Assembly (NCBI GenBank): GCA_045599325.1 | Contig: JAZRVT010000021.1 | Location: 1-64,000 of the forward strand | Direction: 5' to 3' | Length of the DNA: 64,000 nt | Origin: Cacconaster sp045599325 | Lineage (GTDB): Bacteria; Bacteroidota; Bacteroidia; Bacteroidales; UBA932 | Part shown: positions 32,545 to 40,762 of the stretch, piece after piece | How positions within the stretch are numbered: position 1 is the first letter of the stretch | Layout: each line of letters begins with the position of its first letter | Made by a program: the position numbers and the translations under genes | Notes under the pieces: model-generated | The model's input: only the letters and a program-made list of their open reading frames with translations | Told to the model about the DNA's origin: nothing | Database searches by the model: none

Positions 32545-33360
32545 ATGAAAGTCACAGAACAGTCATCACACTATGACAACCTGGACAAAATGTCCACCAG
32601 GGAATTGCTCGAAGGCATCAACCGCGAAGACCACGCGGTTCCTGACGCAGTGGCTCTCGCAATCCCTCAGATTGAAATCCTTGTAGACGGCATAGTTGAC
32701 AGAATGTCACGCGGCGGCCGCGTATTCTATATGGGAGCCGGCACTAGCGGCCGTCTCGGAGTGCTCGACGCATCGGAGATCCCTCCGACATACGGTGCTC
32801 CATATGACCTCATATACGGAGTGATGTGCGGCGGCGACAGCGCCATCCGCAAGGCTGCAGAGGGCGCCGAGGACAATGCAGAGCAGGGGTGGAAAGACCT
32901 CGAGCAGTTCAACATCACAAAGGAGGACACTATCGTGGGCATCGCCGCATCCGGCACGACCCCATATGTGATCGGCGTCATCAAGGAAGCACGCTCACGC
33001 GGCCTCCTTACGGCCTGCATAACCTGCAACCCTGACACTCCTGTGGCAGAAGCCGCTGAGATTCCTATCGTTGCAGTCGTGGGTCCGGAGTTCGTGACAG
33101 GCAGCACACGTATGAAATCCGGCACTGCGCAGAAGCTTATCCTCAATATGATCTCAACCTCCGTGATGATCCGCACCGGACACGTCCGCGGAAACAGGAT
33201 GGTGGATATGTCGCTGACCAACAAGAAGCTTGTTGACCGCGGCACCAAGATGATAATGTCTGAGGCCGGTATCGACGACTACGGCGAGGCGAAGGCTCTC
33301 CTGCTGAAATACGGCTCAGTCCGCAAGGCTGTCGATTCATACAAGTCTGGACTCTGCTAA
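32545..33360 (+). CDS. murQ: N-acetylmuramic acid 6-phosphate etherase
   Basis: A 271-residue SIS-domain enzyme converting MurNAc-6-phosphate to GlcNAc-6-phosphate and lactate. It has the canonical GAGTSGRLGVLDASEIPPTYG block with the catalytic Glu, the EGAED second Glu, GIAASGTTPYV, and the GSTRMKSGTAQK signature. It is somewhat shorter than the E. coli protein at the C terminus. It follows the kinase gene by 12 bases and precedes recR by 14 bases. Compare the divergent copy at 21930, which lacks the Ser in the phosphate loop. Confidence 0.93.
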   Translation: MKVTEQSSHYDNLDKMSTRELLEGINREDHAVPDAVALAIPQIEILVDGIVDRMSRGGRVFYMGAGTSGRLGVLDASEIPPTYGAPYDLIYGVMCGGDSAIRKAAEGAEDNAEQGWKDLEQFNITKEDTIVGIAASGTTPYVIGVIKEARSRGLLTACITCNPDTPVAEAAEIPIVAVVGPEFVTGSTRMKSGTAQKLILNMISTSVMIRTGHVRGNRMVDMSLTNKKLVDRGTKMIMSEAGIDDYGEAKALLLKYGSVRKAVDSYKSGLC

Positions 33361-33374
33361 ATACCTGACTGACG

Positions 33375-33989
33375 GTGTTCCGCGCCAACTATTCATCCGC
33401 TCTGCTCGAAGAGGCTGTGGACCAGTTCGCTTCGCTGCCCGGCATCGGCCGCAGGACCGCGCTGAGGCTGGCGCTGCACGTCCTCAGTCTCCCGAAGGAG
33501 AATGTGACCCAGTTCGCAGGGGCGATGACCTCCCTCAAGGAGAACGTGCGCTACTGCCCGGACTGCCATATGATCTCCGACAGCGGGACCTGCCCGTTCT
33601 GCCCGGACCCCAGGCGCGACGCTTCGGTGGTCTGTGTGGTCGAGAGCCTGCGCGACGTGCTGAGCATAGAGAACACCGGCCAGTACAACGGACTGTATCA
33701 CATCCTCGGCGGGATAATCTCGCCGATCGACGGCATCGGCCCTTCTGACCTCAATATCGCATCGCTGTGCGAAAGGCTGGGGAAGGGCGCTGTCGCCGAG
33801 GTGGTGCTTGCCCTGAGCACGAGCATGGAAGGGGAGACCACCTCATTCTACCTCTACCGACAGATTTCCAGATATCCTGTCAAGGTGACCGCCATAGCCC
33901 GGGGAGTGGGCTTCGGCGATGACCTGGAATATACCGACGAGCTTACGCTCGGCCGCTCCATTACAAACCGACAACTTTTCAAACCTTAA
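33375..33989 (+). CDS. recR: Recombination protein RecR
   Basis: 204 residues; acts with RecO (and RecF) to load RecA at gaps. The helix-hairpin-helix LPGIGRRTALRLALHVL, the Cys4 zinc finger (CPDCHMISDSGTCPFC) and a Toprim domain (VVESLRDVLSIE) appear in the normal order. The only suitable start is GTG at 33375, 14 bases after murQ. It is followed by the symporter gene after four bases. Confidence 0.95.
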   Translation: MFRANYSSALLEEAVDQFASLPGIGRRTALRLALHVLSLPKENVTQFAGAMTSLKENVRYCPDCHMISDSGTCPFCPDPRRDASVVCVVESLRDVLSIENTGQYNGLYHILGGIISPIDGIGPSDLNIASLCERLGKGAVAEVVLALSTSMEGETTSFYLYRQISRYPVKVTAIARGVGFGDDLEYTDELTLGRSITNRQLFKP

Positions 33990-33993
33990 ACTT

Positions 33994-35511
33994 ATGGGAC
34001 ACGAATTTCCTTTCGTATGGTTTCTGGCTGCGTTCGTAGCCTACACGGCACTGCTGTTCTTCATCTCCTGGCTGACAGCCAGAAAGACCGGCACAAATTC
34101 ATTCTTCTCTGGTGACAAGAAGGCTCCGTGGCCGGTGGTGGCCTACGGAATGATAGGCGCATCGATCTCCGGTGTGACATTCATCTCCGTGCCGGGCAAC
34201 GTATGGGTCCAGAACTTCTTCTATATGCCTCTGGTGCTCGGTTTCGTGGGCGGCTACATAGTGATAGCGAAGGTGCTCCTGCCTCTGTACTACAAGATGA
34301 ACCTCACGTCTATCTACGCATACCTCGGCGACCGGTTCGGAAGCAAGTCCCATAAGACGGGAACCACTGTGTTCATGGTCTCCAGGCTTCTCGGAGCGGC
34401 AGTCAGAATCTTCGTGGTGATTGTGGTGTTCTTCGCATTCCTGCCGAAGAACTTCGTCGCGTCATCCCCGCTCGGAGTCTTCGCCATCGTGACGGCGGTC
34501 TTCCTGGCGCTTCTCTATCTCTATACATTCAAGGGCGGCGTCAAGACCATCATCTGGACAGACGTGCTCCAGACCACCTTCATGCTGCTTGCAGTGGGCC
34601 TGACCATCTACTTCATCTGCAAGGATATGGGCTGGTCCTTCGGTGAGATGTTCTCCACGGTGAGCGCCACCACCAACGGCAACGCCGGCGCAGTGGGCTG
34701 CGGCAAGGCCTTCACCAGCTGGTTCGACTGGGACTGGAGCCACGGCACAAATGCCGTCAAGCAGTTCATCTCCGGTATCTTCGTGACAATCGCAATGACC
34801 GGCCTAGACCAGGCGATGATGCAGAAGAACCTTGCCTGCAAGGACATCAAGGCGGCCCAGAAGAATATGTACACCACAAGCATCATCATCGTGGTGGTCA
34901 ACTTCTTCTTCGTGCTGATGGGCGCACTCCTCTGCGTCTACGCACAGAGCAAGGGCATCGACTTCGGCAAGACCGACAACCTCTTCCCGACAATCGCCAG
35001 CCAGTATCTCGGAGTGGGCGTGGGCATCTTCTTCCTCATCGGCCTCATCTCCGCATCATATCCTAGCGCAGGTGCAGCGATGACCGCCCTGACCACCTCC
35101 TTCTGCGTGGACTACCTCAATTTCAACGGACGATCCGACTGGGATGCCTCTAAGAAGGAGAGAGTCCGCAAGTGGGTTCACGCCGGTGTGGCTCTCACAT
35201 TCCTGATCATCATCGTCGTGCTGCAGATCGCCAGCAGCGACGCTGTGGTCAACCTTGTCTACAAACTCGCATCGTACACCTACGGTCCGCTTCTCGGAAT
35301 GTTCTTCTTCGGAATCCTCTCCAAGGCCCAGGTCCGCGACGGCGCTGTCCCTTACATCGCCATTGCCGCTCCTGTGCTCTGCCTGATAATCAATTTCCTC
35401 GGCAAGAAGTATTTCGGATTCGACCTCGGCTTCACGCTCCTGATTGTCAACGGCCTGCTGACCTACCTCGGTATGTGGGCCTTCAGTAAGAAGCCTCAAA
35501 TTGCTCAATAA
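33994..35511 (+). CDS. Sodium:solute symporter (SSS family)
   Basis: A 505-residue inner-membrane protein with about 13 hydrophobic helices and SSS-family features: the SGDKKAPWPVVAYGMIGASISGVTF N-terminal region (split here as two adjoining motifs), the TFKGGVKTIIWTD segment and the ISASYPSAGAAMTALTTSF block in the later core. Substrate is unknown. It is four bases after recR in the run that holds the second kinase and MurQ, so sugar uptake is possible. The ATG at 33994 was chosen; the frame upstream lies within recR. Confidence 0.88.
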   Translation: MGHEFPFVWFLAAFVAYTALLFFISWLTARKTGTNSFFSGDKKAPWPVVAYGMIGASISGVTFISVPGNVWVQNFFYMPLVLGFVGGYIVIAKVLLPLYYKMNLTSIYAYLGDRFGSKSHKTGTTVFMVSRLLGAAVRIFVVIVVFFAFLPKNFVASSPLGVFAIVTAVFLALLYLYTFKGGVKTIIWTDVLQTTFMLLAVGLTIYFICKDMGWSFGEMFSTVSATTNGNAGAVGCGKAFTSWFDWDWSHGTNAVKQFISGIFVTIAMTGLDQAMMQKNLACKDIKAAQKNMYTTSIIIVVVNFFFVLMGALLCVYAQSKGIDFGKTDNLFPTIASQYLGVGVGIFFLIGLISASYPSAGAAMTALTTSFCVDYLNFNGRSDWDASKKERVRKWVHAGVALTFLIIIVVLQIASSDAVVNLVYKLASYTYGPLLGMFFFGILSKAQVRDGAVPYIAIAAPVLCLIINFLGKKYFGFDLGFTLLIVNGLLTYLGMWAFSKKPQIAQ

Positions 35512-35535
35512 GAGTACACTTTGAGGTTTTTTGAC

Positions 35536-35543
35536 TATATTTG
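35536..35543 (+). promoter_or_regulatory. -7 box TATATTTG of corA
   Basis: TATATTTG lies 118 bases before the corA ATG and 11 bases before a small upstream ORF, so the corA mRNA should have a leader of about 110 bases. Confidence 0.6.
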
Positions 35544-35554
35544 CCGGATAGAAT

Positions 35555-35617
35555 ATGATCAGAATCACCAAATACTTCGTCTTCGGTAAGACCAAGCCCC
35601 GAGCCAGTCAGTCGTAA
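35555..35617 (+). CDS. 20-codon upstream ORF before corA
   Basis: ATG at 35555 to TAA at 35615-35617 encodes MIRITKYFVFGKTKPRASQS, a basic 20-residue peptide. It begins 11 bases after the promoter -7 box. Its stop lies inside a possible stem-loop (TCAGTC 35608-35613 with GACTGA 35642-35647, enclosing AACC/GGTT). Leader peptides that control Mg2+ transporter genes are known in other bacteria, so this could be a regulatory leader peptide. No homologue is recognised. Confidence 0.35.
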   Translation: MIRITKYFVFGKTKPRASQS

Positions 35618-35647
35618 ACCCTTGCGGTTCACGGATTTATTGACTGA
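35608..35647 (+). promoter_or_regulatory. Possible stem-loop in the corA leader
   Basis: The outer stem TCAGTC/GACTGA and inner stem AACC/GGTT overlap the end of the small upstream ORF. A ribosome finishing that ORF would cover the 5' arm. No T run follows, so it is not a standard terminator. Confidence 0.35.
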
Positions 35648-35661
35648 TAACTCGAGATAGG

Positions 35662-36609
35662 ATGATTCAGATTTTTTATAACTCAAAAGACCAGGTCGAG
35701 GTTTCCGAGACACTGGACACATTAAAGAAGATTTCATTGAAGGACGCCCTGTGGCTCGACCTTTTCAATCCGACAGGAGATGAGAAGAGAGCCGTGGAGG
35801 AGTTCCTCCATACCACACTCCAGAGCCGCGCACAGGCTGAGGAGATCGAGAGTTCCTCCCGTTTCTCCGAGACTGCCGGCGCTGTCTTCGCCAACACCAG
35901 CTTCCTGCTGCCGAGCGCGGACAACTACACTATGGAGTCAGTGTCCTTCATTCTTTCAGGAGACACCATAACCTCCATCCGGCAGGTTCCTCTGAGAAGT
36001 TTCACAGACATCCAGAGGAGAATACTCTTCAACAGCAAGCTGTATCCGACCGGCTATCATATCCTTGTCGGCATCCTTGAGAACCGCATAGACCTGGATG
36101 CAGATATGATCGAGCTGATGTCAAAGGAGATCGGACAGTACAGCAAGAGGGTTAGCCTCGGCGAAGATGTCAACGAGGAGTTCATCCTTGACATCAACCA
36201 GCTGCAGGAGAACTCTATGCTCGTCCGTGAGAACATAGTGGACAAGCAGAGGATGATCTCCAGCCTGCTGAAGAGCGACAAGACACCGAAAGCGATTGGC
36301 GGCAAGCTCAACGTGCTGCTAAAAGACATATCATCACTGATCAACCATACCAACTTCAGCTTTGAACGTCTGGAGTATCTTCAGAACACTGTCCTGGGTC
36401 TGATCAACCTCGACCAGAACAAGATTATGAAGATATTCACGCTTGTCTCCCTTCTGCTGATGCCTCCGACCCTTGTGGCCAGTTTCTACGGAATGAATAT
36501 ACAGCTGCCGCTCATCGGCGGGCGCGGGGATATGATTCTCGTGCTCTCGGTGATGCTCGTGACCGTGGCGGCCGTCTTCCTGATCTTCCGCAAGAAAAAA
36601 ATGCTTTAG
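35662..36609 (+). CDS. corA: CorA-family magnesium/cobalt transporter
   Basis: 315 residues. A large soluble N-terminal domain is followed by two C-terminal transmembrane helices with the signature YGMN (about residue 275) at the pore mouth, then a basic tail (FRKKKML). It forms pentameric Mg2+ channels. The leader of about 110 bases holds a 20-codon ORF and a possible stem-loop. The next gene, nhaC, starts two bases after the stop, so the two are co-transcribed. Confidence 0.92.
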   Translation: MIQIFYNSKDQVEVSETLDTLKKISLKDALWLDLFNPTGDEKRAVEEFLHTTLQSRAQAEEIESSSRFSETAGAVFANTSFLLPSADNYTMESVSFILSGDTITSIRQVPLRSFTDIQRRILFNSKLYPTGYHILVGILENRIDLDADMIELMSKEIGQYSKRVSLGEDVNEEFILDINQLQENSMLVRENIVDKQRMISSLLKSDKTPKAIGGKLNVLLKDISSLINHTNFSFERLEYLQNTVLGLINLDQNKIMKIFTLVSLLLMPPTLVASFYGMNIQLPLIGGRGDMILVLSVMLVTVAAVFLIFRKKKML

Positions 36610-36610
36610 T

Positions 36611-38047
36611 ATGAAGAAACCCGGTTTATTCTTATCATTGGTTCCAATCCTCACGCTGATTATCTTCCTTTTCCTCGGCGTGAGACTGTTCGGCGAGGAT
36701 CTCACTGGAGGTCCCGCCCAGATAGCGCTGCTGCTTTCGGCAGTGATCACCTGCATCATCGGAATGGCTGCCTTCAAGGTTCCCTGGGCCAGATTCGAGG
36801 ATGCAATGGGAAATACGATGAAGTCGACCACAGGCGCGATATTCATTCTTTTTGCAATCGGCTGTCTGACAGCCACCTGGATGCTCTCGGGCATTGTCCC
36901 TACAATGATAGCCTACGGCTTGAAGATCATCAACCCGAAGGTTTTCATCCTTGTCTCCTTCCTTCTCTGCGCCCTAGTTTCAGTTCTCGCGGGAAGTTCC
37001 TGGACTACAATAGGCACAATCGGTGTGGCGATGTTCACCGCCGGCACATTCGTCGGCCTGCCTTCAGGCTGGCTTGCGGGCGCCATCATATCCGGCGCAT
37101 ACCTCGGTGACAAGGTATCCCCGCTCAGCGACACCACCAACCTCTCGGCTTCTATGGCGGGGGCCGAACTCTACACTCACGTGAAGTTCAATATGATCAC
37201 CACGCTTCCGGCGCTGGTGATATGTTTCATAGCATTCCTGGTCATCGGCTTCCTTGCCCCTGTGACCTCCGAGATCGATGTCTCCGCGGAACTCGAGGTG
37301 CTCAAGAGCACCTTCAACATCTCACCGTGGCTGCTGCTGGTTCCGGTAGTGACCATCCTGCTCATCTACAAGAAGGTGTCAGCATTCCTGACGCTCTTCC
37401 TCTCAGCTATCGTGGGCGCTGTGGTGGCCTGGTTCGCTCAGCCGCAGATAATGCATTTCATCGTTGGCGGCCAGACCGGCCTTATGGGCTTCATCAAGGC
37501 CGCCTTCGCGATGATGTCCAACGAGATTTCCGTCTCGACCGTCAGCCCGCTGATCACCAAGCTCGCCTCCACGGGAGGAATGGGAGCAATGGTCGACACA
37601 GTCTGGCTGATCATCGCCGTGATGGCTTTCAGCGGCGCATTCACTGCCAGCGGAATGCTCGGCTCCATCACTGAAAGGCTCGTAGGGTCAATAAAGTCCC
37701 TGACCGGGCTTGTCACCACTACGGTAGTGACCTGCATCTTCTGCAACCTGACTCTTTCTGACCAGTATATGGCCATCCTTGTTCCTGGAAATATGTTCAA
37801 GGATGTCTACAGGAAGTTCGGCCTGGCGCCTGAGATGCTCAGCCGCACCCTGCAGGACTCCGCTACCGTGAGTTCGGTGCTGGTGCCGTGGAACACCTGT
37901 GCTGTGGTGCAGTCCACAGTCCTCGGCATAGCTACATTAGATTACCTGCCGTTCTCGCTCTTCTGCCTTATCGCGCCTTTCATCGCAATCATAATAGCGG
38001 CGCTCAACTTTAAAATCCACAGACTCCCCGAATATGAAACTCATTAG
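36611..38047 (+). CDS. nhaC: NhaC-family Na+/H+ antiporter
   Basis: A 478-residue inner-membrane protein with about 12 hydrophobic helices. Family motifs include SSWTTIGTIG, GAYLGDKVSPLSDTTNLSA, and LQDSATVSSVLVPWNTCA near the end. It exchanges Na+ for H+, or a related organic pair such as malate/lactate in some members. It follows corA by one base and its last 14 bases overlap the start of the second C69 dipeptidase. Confidence 0.9.
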   Translation: MKKPGLFLSLVPILTLIIFLFLGVRLFGEDLTGGPAQIALLLSAVITCIIGMAAFKVPWARFEDAMGNTMKSTTGAIFILFAIGCLTATWMLSGIVPTMIAYGLKIINPKVFILVSFLLCALVSVLAGSSWTTIGTIGVAMFTAGTFVGLPSGWLAGAIISGAYLGDKVSPLSDTTNLSASMAGAELYTHVKFNMITTLPALVICFIAFLVIGFLAPVTSEIDVSAELEVLKSTFNISPWLLLVPVVTILLIYKKVSAFLTLFLSAIVGAVVAWFAQPQIMHFIVGGQTGLMGFIKAAFAMMSNEISVSTVSPLITKLASTGGMGAMVDTVWLIIAVMAFSGAFTASGMLGSITERLVGSIKSLTGLVTTTVVTCIFCNLTLSDQYMAILVPGNMFKDVYRKFGLAPEMLSRTLQDSATVSSVLVPWNTCAVVQSTVLGIATLDYLPFSLFCLIAPFIAIIIAALNFKIHRLPEYETH

Positions 38048-39677
38048 AAACCTTTCCGCTGCTGTCGTGCTTCTGACGGCATCCTTTGCGCTCCTTTCAG
38101 CACAGACGGCCCTCTATCCTTATGACAGCGACCTCGACAGAGAGGGCAGCTGCACTTCCATAATGGTAGGAAAGAAGGCATCTTCCGACGGCTCAGTGAT
38201 GACAGCCCACGCCTGCGACTCCTACTACCGCACCTATGTCACTATCGAACCGCGCAAGACCTTCGCCGAAGGCGAACTCGAGCCGCTCTATTTCAATGCG
38301 CTCCACAAGGAGGAACCGTGGGATCCGCGCCGCGTCTCAGAGACCGGGAAGATTGTCCCTCCGAAGAGCGAGACCTACCGGTTCCTGAACACCGCTTACC
38401 CTTGTATGAGCGAGAAGCAGCTGGCTATCGGCGAGACCACATTCGACGGCAACCGCAGCCTGCTCAACCGCAACGGCCTCTTCTGGATCGAAGAACTGGA
38501 ACGCATCGCCCTCGAGTACTGTGACAACGCCCGTGACGCCATCCGCCTTATGGGCAGCCTCGCGGAGAAATACGGCTACTGCGACTGGGGCGAGTGCCTC
38601 ACCGTGGCTGACAAGAACGAAGTCTGGCAGTTCGAGATCAACGGCCCCGGTCCGGAAGGTCCCGGTGCAATCTGGGCTGCGCAGAGAATCCCTGACGACC
38701 ACGTCGGAGTCTCCGCCAACATCGCGCGCATCGGCGAGATCGACTTCAACGACCCTGACAACTTCATGTACTGCAAGGACCTGAAGAAGAGGGCAAAGGC
38801 ACTAGGTCTCTGGGACGGCAAGGGCCCTCTCAAGTTCTACAAGGTGGTCGGTGACGGCAAGCCTTTCAGCATCCGTGAGTTCTTCATCCTCAAGACTCTC
38901 TGCCCGAGCCTCGACATCAGCCTCGACGACGAGGAGATTCCGTTCTCAGTCAAGCCTGAGAAGCCTGTCACCCCTGAGATGATGTTCGCCCTCTACCGCG
39001 AGACCTATGAAGGCACCGAGTACGATATGACCAAGAACCTCAAGGCTACATTCCACCGCCGCGTGAAGGACCTCGACAGCAAGCCTTACCCTGAGGCATC
39101 ATACAATGAGTATGACGAGACCCTCTCTCCGATCTCTCCTTTTATGTCTGCTGATATGAGGCAGATGCTCAACACCATAGCCCCGGGCATCGTAACCAAC
39201 CGACGCACCATCGCTGTCATCCAGTCATCTTACACCTGGATCGCACAGTGCCGCAGCTGGCTTCCTGACGAGGTCGGCGGCGTCTGCTGGTTTGCATACG
39301 ACAATGCTGCGCAGAGCCCGCGCTTCCCGATCTACGCCGGCTGCACTCAACTCCCTGAGTCTATGGGCCATTGCGGTCAGAACAGCTACCGTCCTGAAGC
39401 CGCAGTCTGGGCGTTCCGCGAGACCAACCGCATCGCCACCATCTACTGGGACAAGACCCGCCGGCTCCTCGAGCCTGCCCAGGCACAGTTCGAGAAGATG
39501 ATGCTCCAGCAGGACAAGCTCGTCCAGGAGGAGGTTGTCAGCCTCATCGGCGAGGGCAGGAGGGAAGAGGCAGTCGAGGTGCTCAACAAGCAGACTGACA
39601 GCTTCTTCAATATGGTCGCCGGAAAATGGAAAGATCTCAAGGGCAGAGTCCTCGAGATCTTCGTCCGCAGTATGTAG
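38034..39677 (+). CDS. C69-family dipeptidase, second copy
   Basis: 547 residues; paralogue of the protein at 6654. The signal peptide ends LLSAQ. The candidate N-terminal nucleophile Cys40 (SCTSIMVGKKASSDGSVM) lies about 15 residues after it, so a short propeptide must be removed, unlike the first copy where signal cleavage alone exposes the Cys. CRSWLPDEVGGVCW is shared with the first copy. It probably cleaves dipeptides in the periplasm. It overlaps nhaC by 14 bases and converges with the PLP enzyme with six bases between. Confidence 0.88.
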   Translation: MKLIRNLSAAVVLLTASFALLSAQTALYPYDSDLDREGSCTSIMVGKKASSDGSVMTAHACDSYYRTYVTIEPRKTFAEGELEPLYFNALHKEEPWDPRRVSETGKIVPPKSETYRFLNTAYPCMSEKQLAIGETTFDGNRSLLNRNGLFWIEELERIALEYCDNARDAIRLMGSLAEKYGYCDWGECLTVADKNEVWQFEINGPGPEGPGAIWAAQRIPDDHVGVSANIARIGEIDFNDPDNFMYCKDLKKRAKALGLWDGKGPLKFYKVVGDGKPFSIREFFILKTLCPSLDISLDDEEIPFSVKPEKPVTPEMMFALYRETYEGTEYDMTKNLKATFHRRVKDLDSKPYPEASYNEYDETLSPISPFMSADMRQMLNTIAPGIVTNRRTIAVIQSSYTWIAQCRSWLPDEVGGVCWFAYDNAAQSPRFPIYAGCTQLPESMGHCGQNSYRPEAAVWAFRETNRIATIYWDKTRRLLEPAQAQFEKMMLQQDKLVQEEVVSLIGEGRREEAVEVLNKQTDSFFNMVAGKWKDLKGRVLEIFVRSM

Positions 39678-39683
39678 CTGCCT

Positions 39684-40697
39684 TTAGAATTCGAAATCCT
39701 TCGACACAGGGAAGAGGCCGTAGAGACCGCCTGTGTGGATGAAAAGAATATTCTCTGCGTCCTGGAGCTTTCCTCCGGGACGCATTTCGTTTACCATCCC
39801 GTAGGTTGCCTTGCCAGTGTAGACAGGGTCGAAGACGACTCCCTCGAGCTTTGCGAGATGCTTGATGTGCTCCAGCTCCTCCGGACGGCTGAGCGCGTAG
39901 CCCCGGCCAACATAACCTTCGATGAACTCGAAATCAGTGTCCTTGATGGAAGCGGCGGCCTCATCGGCCTTTGCCTGGCTTATCTCTCCGAGTTCGACAA
40001 GATAAGGGAGGGCATCCTTGCTGATGCGTTCCGAAATCTTCTGGAAATAGGGCTCGTCGTCGCATACGCAGACTCCGGCGATTCTCCTGCCGTAGCCGTT
40101 GATGATGTTAGAGAGCTGGAGACCTGAACTTGTTCCTCCCGAACCGGTCGCCGTGATGATGGTGTCGAAGGTGACGCCGAGTTCCTTCTCCTGCTCGACG
40201 ATTTCCTTGAGGGCGAAGTAGTAGCCGCAGGTGCCGACTCCGAACGATGCTCCTTCAGGAATGATGTACGGCCGGTATCCCTGAGCGGCGTATTCGTCCG
40301 CCATCTGCTGCATTATCTCAGCGCGGTGGTTGCTGTATTCCTCTCTGTTGCAGAATTTCACATCTGCACCGAGCAGAAGGTCGAGGAAATAGTTGCCCTC
40401 CACAGGAGGCTTGTCGCTGATGCGCAGGAGCACAGCTGACTTCATCCCGAAATGAGTGGCCACGGAGACTGTGGCACGGCAGTGGTTGGACTGGATTCCG
40501 CCGCAGGTGATAAGCAGGTTGCACCCCTTCTCAATGGCTTCAGCCACTGCAAATTCAAGTTTACGGACCTTGTTTCCGGACCATTCGCTGCCGGTCTGGT
40601 CGTCACGCTTGATGTAGATATTCTTTCCGGCTTCCGCGCTCCAGCGCTCCATCCGGGTGATTTTGGTAGGCAGATTTGCCAGTTGCAGTTTCTTCAT
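39684..40697 (-). CDS. D-cysteine desulfhydrase/ACC deaminase-family PLP enzyme
   Basis: A 337-residue fold-type II PLP enzyme. SGNKVRKLEF contains the Schiff-base Lys, GGIQSNHCRATVSVA is the family Ser/Asn block, and ATGSGGTSSGL binds the PLP phosphate. Members deaminate D-cysteine to pyruvate, H2S and ammonia, or open aminocyclopropane-carboxylate. The former is more likely in a gut anaerobe, but the specificity residue was not resolved. It is a single gene, divergent from the amidase-like gene. Confidence 0.85.
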   Translation of the reverse strand: MKKLQLANLPTKITRMERWSAEAGKNIYIKRDDQTGSEWSGNKVRKLEFAVAEAIEKGCNLLITCGGIQSNHCRATVSVATHFGMKSAVLLRISDKPPVEGNYFLDLLLGADVKFCNREEYSNHRAEIMQQMADEYAAQGYRPYIIPEGASFGVGTCGYYFALKEIVEQEKELGVTFDTIITATGSGGTSSGLQLSNIINGYGRRIAGVCVCDDEPYFQKISERISKDALPYLVELGEISQAKADEAAASIKDTDFEFIEGYVGRGYALSRPEELEHIKHLAKLEGVVFDPVYTGKATYGMVNEMRPGGKLQDAENILFIHTGGLYGLFPVSKDFEF

Positions 40698-40728
40698 AAC
40701 TCTTTATTGAAATATGAAGTAAAGATAC

Positions 40729-40736
40729 TAAATTTG
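40729..40736 (+). promoter_or_regulatory. -7 box TAAATTTG of the amidase-like gene
   Basis: TAAATTTG with TTG about 19 bases upstream (40707-40709), 26 bases before the ATG at 40763, in the divergent gap with the PLP-enzyme gene. Confidence 0.6.
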
Positions 40737-40762
40737 TATGACAACTCTAACCTGGAACCGCA

